From Setaria digitata (lineage: Eukaryota; Nematoda; Chromadorea; Rhabditida; Setariidae): a DNA stretch of 42,730 nucleotides. Position numbers and translations under genes: made by a program. The notes under the pieces are model-generated. The model worked only from the letters and a program-made list of their open reading frames with translations. It did not search any database and was not told the origin of the DNA. This document shows, in pieces, positions 37,143 through 42,730 of this stretch (position 1 is its first letter; every line of letters starts with the position of its first letter). Where the stretch lies: positions 1-42,730 of the forward strand of contig RCAB01000516.1 of NCBI GenBank assembly GCA_003640385.1. Direction: 5' to 3'.

Positions 37143-40100
37143 CTATTTTCCTTTGAACACTTTATCAAAGTCAATGATCAAACGATAACAGAAGTTATTC
37201 AGATTATTCAGTTGAGCTATTGGAACCTGAAAAGAAAAAATGCAAATTAACTATATATTCCTTATAATAAGCAGCAGTAATTCTTTAATCACCCTTCATA
37301 GTCATTTCCACTTCCTCTACATTCCACAGTCATGCTTGGGAACCAATTAACACTATTAAAATAAATCAATATTACCTCACGATCTGTAGGCCAAGTTAAA
37401 TTAGGACCAAAAACAACACTAAGATTATTAGCATTCATCATATTTTCTTTGCTATTCGCGGCTACCTGAAAATTATTGCATTTGTGAATTCATCCAGTCG
37501 TATCAAGTATTAGACACAAGCATGCTTACTAATATGAGCATTTTTTTTCACAAACGCAGTAATTTTTAAATATTTAATCCAAATCTTCTAATATAAATAA
37601 CACATCATGGATAATAAATAACGGACAAAGTGCTTATCAAAATTAACTTAGTGAAGTAATTTGATCCACAATTAAAATATTCCAAAAGAGCAAATACTAC
37701 TGGAAAGAATGAAAACCAACAAACCTCTGTCAAGAACTGGCATATAGTTTTCAATAACACTCGATTTTCAGGTGGAAGAGCATCTACAATTTCAATAATA
37801 GCTCCTATTTTATTGTCTTTCGGCAGCTCTAAAAGGAGCAATATTCTTGCGATAACTTCACCAATCTTTTATTTATCTTTCTAATCTTCTTTTCATCATT
37901 ATCAAAATGTATCAAAATTTGTAATTTGAGTAGTGAAAAAACAGAATTCTTTATCACATCTGAATACTAACTGACTGACAGTGAAAAGTTAGAGAGATAC
38001 CTGAGAGAGCAGCAAGTCTGGGGTATAATGCATTTGTAGTTACCGGTTCACCAAGCGAACGTAAAAATGTCTTCAACAAAACCGATGCATCAATAGAAGC
38101 TGTCTGCGTATTATCCTTATACGGTTCTTCATTCAGAAAATCTATCTGCTCACCTACAAACAACTTTAAGCTACCGAAAATAGGATTTAAAGTTGCAAAC
38201 ATAATAAGACCTACACTTTAAGCAAACAAAATCGAAAAGTTCATCAAAGAAGGAGAGCAACAGATATGGACATGCCTATCACAGCTTTCAATTCTAGACA
38301 GCAACAGTTCACTACTTAATTTTACACATGACTAAGAAAATAGACGAACCCCTATCAATACGTTCCTGCAATCTTTTGATAGAATTAACTTCAGCAGATC
38401 GCCTAAACAATCCAACAACATTCAACGAGTTATCTCGCAGAAATGCAATGAGATCAGTGACCACAGGAGGTACGTCACAGTCAGGATTGTGCGACAGTAT
38501 GCTATAAAATTTCATCACTCATTAAATTAGCGCATATTGGTAACAGCATAGATCATAGGTTTAGTTTTCAACTTCTGAACTATGCGATTTTTTTTTTTTA
38601 AATAATTACATAATGTTAATACTTTCGAATACTACATGTAGAAGTTCAGAAGTTCTCTTCATGACTTTAGACGCAATACCTTTATATGCAAAGATCATAG
38701 CCAAATACAAACATTTACCATTTCTATTTCATTACAAAGTACTTACAATTTCAATGGAACGTTGAACTGCTGTGTAGGACGAGGAGTTGGACAGGATCTC
38801 GTTAACTGTGATTTATCAGGCGTAATGCGTGAGGCCAAGAGGAGCGACGAATCATGGCTAGAAGAGAAAAACTAAACTAGTAGCTCCAAAAATAATGAAA
38901 TTCTTGCCTCTTCCTCTACCAATTAAATTAATAAAATAGTACGTATAGCCACACCCAATCTTATGATTACATAGCGCTAGCTGAAATTAATAGATTACAA
39001 CCATTTACCTATCCAGTTTGAATGAAACCTATTAAAATTCTGGGCGTTAAAAAAAAGGCACTCTTTGATGGGCTGAGGGAGATTAAGCTGATCCACACGT
39101 AAAATTGAATCCAAATCATGCAAGTAATCGACGTAATGAATCTTTCGCTCAAATTTAATTGATATGAAGGGTTTGAAGATGTTCCAAACAATGCGAATAA
39201 ATCGTGTCGGATGAACCAAATAGAGCGCTTTCAGGTTCTTTTTGTATCTATACAGAATATAATTCCCATTTCATAATATTTCGGAAATAGAGAAAGAAAA
39301 TTCGTCAAGTTTGTGATATAAGTACAACAATGATACGAGGCTACTCTTTCAAGAATTTCAACCGCACAAATAAGATACTAAAACAAACAAGAAATAAACA
39401 CAATTTATAACCAAAGCAAATCAGATCTTTTATTTTTCAGGAAAAAATAAATGAATAAATTTATACTCTGCAAAGATTGCATTCAATTAAAAAAAAAAAA
39501 AAATCGAAAGGAAGTAACTTACTTCCTGTCCAAAACGGTATATGCTTGAAGAAGCCATTTTAAGGGTGGTTTATTATTGCTTCGCAATCCATAATGAAAA
39601 TATATAATAGTATAGTCTAACTCAACAACTTTATCCAAAGTAGACTGCAAAAATCTGCAAGTAATATTTTCCACGTCGGAAATAAAAAAAAAAAAAAATC
39701 ATAATCAGAAGAGAATTGATAAATTACAAAATATAAAGCAATTACCTTAAAAATTTAGCGTGATCAAACGTCTTATTTGATGGAAGCCGATAAGCGTATA
39801 TTACAATAATCGGTCTAAAGTTAATGTTTGATCAGAGAGAGAGAGATGTAATGACAAAAATTAATGAATGATAAAGAACAGCAAGTAAAATACGGTACGC
39901 ACCTTCCGACCCAATCACCATCGGCAACCACATTCACAATCTCATGTTGGCTTATATCAGAAAAATCTTCTGCGAATGGATCATCAGCCAAACAACCGAG
40001 CTCCTTTTCGAAATTATCACGTTCCAGAAAAGATGATGTGATAAGATTCGGATCAATGAGGCCTAATTCCTCTGTAATGTAAGCACAAATTACACAAATT

Positions 40101-40756
40101 GCCTGACAAACTTTCACTGGAAAAATGAACATGAAAAATATTTACAATTTTTTTAATTTCATTGCTTCTATAGAATCAAACTGATAAGGACAATCAATAG
40201 GTAAATTGATGTAACATGTAACTGATAAATTTAATCATTCCTACACATTATTTTAAAGTATTACATGATGCAACACAAATCAACAGCATTAATCAGCAAT
40301 TATACACTAATCATTTCACGTGTCATGTACCAACATAATCTATCAGCCAATTATTACCACTCATATGTTCTAATAGTTCTCAAAGTTTCTCGATATCTTT
40401 TTTGTTACTTTTTTTTTCCTATTCAAATGACAGTAAATCTTTAAAACAAAAATGAAAATGCATTAATCCCAGCAAAAAACCAACCTTATCTGATTTTATG
40501 ACAATGATATAGTTCACTACTTTTACCCATTCATTCATTCATATCGTACTGATATGACCTATCTTCTGTTATAACTTTTAGCATATCCAATCTAACTTTC
40601 ACATTGTTCAACAATTCTGTTTTAATCAAAAAAGAAAAGAAAGAACCCACTATTTAAAGTAATTTCATTGGCTTCATCCAAACCAAACAAATCATCTTCG
40701 GCGAATTCTTCATCGGGTTCCACGAAGCCAGCGCTTTCAAGGCCACAGCTTCCCAT
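37143..40756 (-). CDS. ARHGAP1: BCH/Sec14-RhoGAP protein, p50RhoGAP/Cdc42GAP type, complete
   Basis: Stimulates GTP hydrolysis by Rho/Cdc42-type GTPases; the CRAL-TRIO/BCH module binds lipid or prenylated GTPases. Exons on the minus strand: 40756-40651, 40071-39903, 39814-39746, 39654-39523, 39247-39029, 38857-38747, 38501-38350, 38153-38001, 37828-37725, 37465-37376, 37226-37143. Phases agree: 462 aa (human ARHGAP1 is 439). Seen: acidic N-terminus ([18 protein letters not shown]); Sec14-like region ~90-235 ([44 protein letters not shown]); short Pro-containing linker (PTPRPTQQF); RhoGAP domain ~268-460 with the arginine finger in GLFRRS (~Arg302), LLKTFLR (~Lys347, Arg351) and [11 protein letters not shown] (~Asn419). 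It therefore looks catalytically competent. An in-frame TAA lies just upstream of the ATG, fixing the start. Exon 2 has an alternative in-phase acceptor at 40116. C. elegans rga-1 is, as far as I recall, the counterpart. Confidence 0.96.
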
Positions 40757-40790
40757 ACTCACTTTTTAATGTTCCATTCTAATGAAAAAA
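40757..40790 (-). promoter_or_regulatory. Possible SL trans-splice acceptor of the RhoGAP gene
   Basis: On the minus strand a T-run followed by CATTAG lies about 25 bases upstream of the ATG at 40756, a typical nematode 3' splice site with no upstream coding exon visible. The leader would contain a three-codon ORF (ATG GAA CAT TAA). Inferred from position. Confidence 0.35.
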
Positions 40791-41941
40791 AAAAAGAGGA
40801 AAAAAAAAAGAAATGAAAAGATATGTGTCTTTTTTTTTTCTCCTTGGCTATAAAACATTCCCTTCCGTTGAAATCGTTCAATAAACGGATTTTCGATTTA
40901 ATTGAAAGTGTTAAAGGATGTTTGGGAAAAGAAATCGCTTCGTATCATTATCAACCTCAACATACTACTTTTAAATTAATTTAAAATAAAATTACTTCTT
41001 ATATAAAATTAGGAAAAAACCGATATTTCAAATGAACTCCCCCCTCCTCAGTGGTAAACTCCACTGAAAGATAGATAGAGAAAGTCTTGGGAATGATAAT
41101 TTCATAACGGGCCGTAAACTTTATACGCTCTAGTGACATTGTTGACTGTAGCATTATTAAGAGGATGGAAGGCGGAGGCAGTGGGGTCAATAGGTCATCT
41201 TACTTAGGTTTGATATTTGTCATGTGGATATTCCGTAAACAACAAGATTGCTACTGGTATGATCCTTTAATTAATTTGATATTCAAGAAGGTACGGTATA
41301 TCGTAAGGATTATGGTGCTTAATGACTTCAGTACTGTAGTATAACATTAACAGTACCATTAATTTGTTTCATCTTTATAAGTATTCGAATTTATCATGAA
41401 ATTAGATATTTAATAAATGTATTACTCTAAACATATGATATGTTTGATAGATATGTTAGGGATACTTTTGCAGTTATCTAGCTTTTTATGAGATATAAGG
41501 AAGGAGTATTTGAGCAATTTACCATAAATGTGATGTGCATTTCTATGGCAAGAGTCTTAAAACTATTGAGTTAAGCATCTACTTTGTAGGATACATTGAT
41601 GAATATTTCGGGCAGTATCACTCACAGATGTAACGAACAGAAATTTACGCTTAAATATTATAATAGTTTACTATTAATTTACGTTACAAAACGTGTGCTG
41701 CAGAATTGCTTTTTTTTTTTTTTTTAGTTTAGTCACGAATTATAGCATCTATTAAAATATATCAAAATTTTTCTAAAATTGATCACTTTAGATTAGCGTA
41801 TTATTCCTCTCTGTAGAACAGAGAATTTTGGAACTGTCAAATAAACATGAGTACATTACTAGATCGGATCAGCATATATTCCTTCAAGTTTTTATCGAGC
41901 GTTATAATTCTGAACTATTTTTGTTATTGCAAGGATTCTTC

Positions 41942-41976
<35 letters not shown>

Positions 41977-42016
41977 GAAGAAAAAAAAAATGAAAAGTTA
42001 TTTGCACATATCACAC
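40791..42016. promoter_or_regulatory. Divergent intergenic region between RhoGAP and cdc-14
   Basis: About 1.2 kb that should contain both promoters. A GC-richer patch at about 41030-41200 is open on the minus strand for 63 codons without recognised similarity. A-rich runs lie at 40784-40811 and 41941-41990. No specific element assigned. Confidence 0.45.
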
Positions 42017-42030
42017 TTTTCTAAATTTCA
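42017..42030 (+). promoter_or_regulatory. Possible SL trans-splice or 5'-UTR acceptor of the cdc-14 gene
   Basis: TTTTCTAAATTTCAG ends about 140 bases upstream of the ATG at 42169, an almost perfect nematode 3' splice site. The resulting leader contains an upstream ORF at 42089-42139. Confidence 0.4.
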
Positions 42031-42088
42031 GTGTAGGAAACCATCCGGGTGTGGCACGGAAGAATCAGCAAGGACGAATAATAATACT

Positions 42089-42139
42089 ATGAACCGTAAA
42101 TTTAGCAAGGATTTGGAAAATTTGCCAAGTATTTGCTAA
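42089..42139 (+). other. Upstream ORF in the putative cdc-14 leader
   Basis: A 16-codon ORF (starts MNRKFSKDLENL) that ends 29 bases before the main ATG. It would lie in the mRNA leader if the acceptor near 42030 is used, and could lower translation of the main ORF. No similarity recognised. Confidence 0.3.
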
Positions 42140-42168
42140 AACGAGCCATCATCGTTAATACAAAGTAG

Positions 42169-42730
42169 ATGGCACGCGAATCATTTGCGTCGAGCAGTAA
42201 TTTGCATGGAAGAGTAGCAGAGATTATCCCGAAGAAGCTCTTTTTTTGTGCATTTCAAAATCGGCCGAAATCAGACGCTACTACGGATTATTATTACGTC
42301 GACGATGAAGTGCATTATGATAGTTTCTATTCCGATTTTGGCCCTTTAAATCTGTCAGTGTTATACCGATTTTGTCAAAATCTTACGGAAAGGCTAGAGG
42401 TCTGTTCCATCAGATTTCCAGGATTGCAAAAAGGCTACTGATTAATTTTCCTGAGAAAATGTTTCCTCTCGAGGACTTCTGAGGTTCTGACTAGAAGCTT
42501 TTTTGGCAAGACAAATTTTTAGCAAGACCTGTGCTAAAACAAAAGTTTTGGTAATAGTGGGAGGGCGGAGAATTAAGTACTAGTACAAGAGGGGTTTTAT
42601 TCCATCTCTCATATATATATCATAAGCAGAATAAAAGGTCATTATTTAAAGTCACTTTTTTTTTTTTTTTGAATTTAGGAACTGGATGATGATAAATGTG
42701 TAGTGGTATGCTGTGGATCTGCCGAAGAAT
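42169..42730 (+). CDS. cdc-14: Cdc14 dual-specificity phosphatase, N-terminal part (cut by window edge)
   Basis: Cdc14 dephosphorylates CDK substrates at mitotic exit and in cytokinesis. Exon 1 is 42169-42399 (77 codons, donor GTCTGT). Exon 2 starts at 42679 after a T-run and GAATTTAG, in phase 0, and runs off the window. Exon 1 shows the Cdc14 N-terminal domain (DSPn) signature: FQNRPKSDATTDYYYVDDE, then YDSFYSDFGPLNLSVLYRFC, the family's most recognisable stretch. Exon 2 begins ELDDDKCVVVCCGSAEE, where the family has its V-H-Y/C-C motif before the N-A-A helix. The catalytic Cys domain lies beyond the window. A TAG in frame immediately upstream of the ATG supports this start. The gene is divergent from the RhoGAP gene, 1.4 kb away. 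Confidence 0.93.

Noticed and set aside
40999..41190. 63-codon minus-strand frame upstream of the RhoGAP start
   Set aside because: No link in phase to the gene and a stop precedes the RhoGAP ATG; kept only as part of the intergenic description.
1..42730. CRISPR array, prokaryotic operon, tRNA, rRNA, transposase or viral gene
   Set aside because: Spaced direct repeats, tRNA B-box context and transposase motifs were looked for by eye and not seen; tandem repeats here have no spacers.

Overview
The window reads as nuclear DNA of a nematode, most likely a spirurid or filarial species. This is inferred from strong A+T richness, dense poly(A)/poly(T) tracts, many short exons with GT-AG introns of about 90-330 bp, nematode-type TTTCAG acceptors (some just upstream of start codons, as expected for SL trans-splicing), and animal-specific protein families. 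All exon boundaries were placed by hand from reading phase, splice sites and family alignment. No search was run.

Layout. 1-6915 holds no gene: it has a cluster of CACGTG motifs, GA-rich and AT-rich repeats and a foldback sequence. 6916-17441 (minus) is one complete receptor-type guanylyl cyclase of at least 26 exons (about 1,404 aa): signal peptide, extracellular ligand-binding domain, one membrane segment, kinase-homology domain, coiled-coil hinge, class III cyclase domain and a long cytoplasmic tail. It lies divergently from a five-exon glyoxalase I gene (19594-20881, plus, 184 aa). 20882-27141 is gene-poor with two minisatellites. 27142-32906 (minus) is an atypical neuronal-calcium-sensor-like EF-hand gene whose 5' end I cannot find. 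32907-37142 is gene-poor, with one exon-like 90-bp patch. 37143-40756 (minus) is a complete Sec14/BCH-RhoGAP gene of the ARHGAP1 type (11 exons, 462 aa). It is divergent from the first two exons of a Cdc14 dual-specificity phosphatase gene (42169 to the window edge, plus).

The genes are unrelated housekeeping and signalling genes, not a pathway or operon. cGMP signalling (guanylyl cyclase) and Ca2+ sensing (EF-hand protein) are both neuronal-type functions. Methylglyoxal detoxification, Rho GTPase control and mitotic phosphatase activity are general cell functions. I see no mobile-element ORF, CRISPR array, tRNA or rRNA, and no new multigene system. The points most worth checking are two introns in the cyclase gene that appear to use GC donors, possible cassette or microexon splicing in its cytoplasmic tail, an EF-hand protein that seems to keep only one working Ca2+ loop, and the E-box cluster at the left end.
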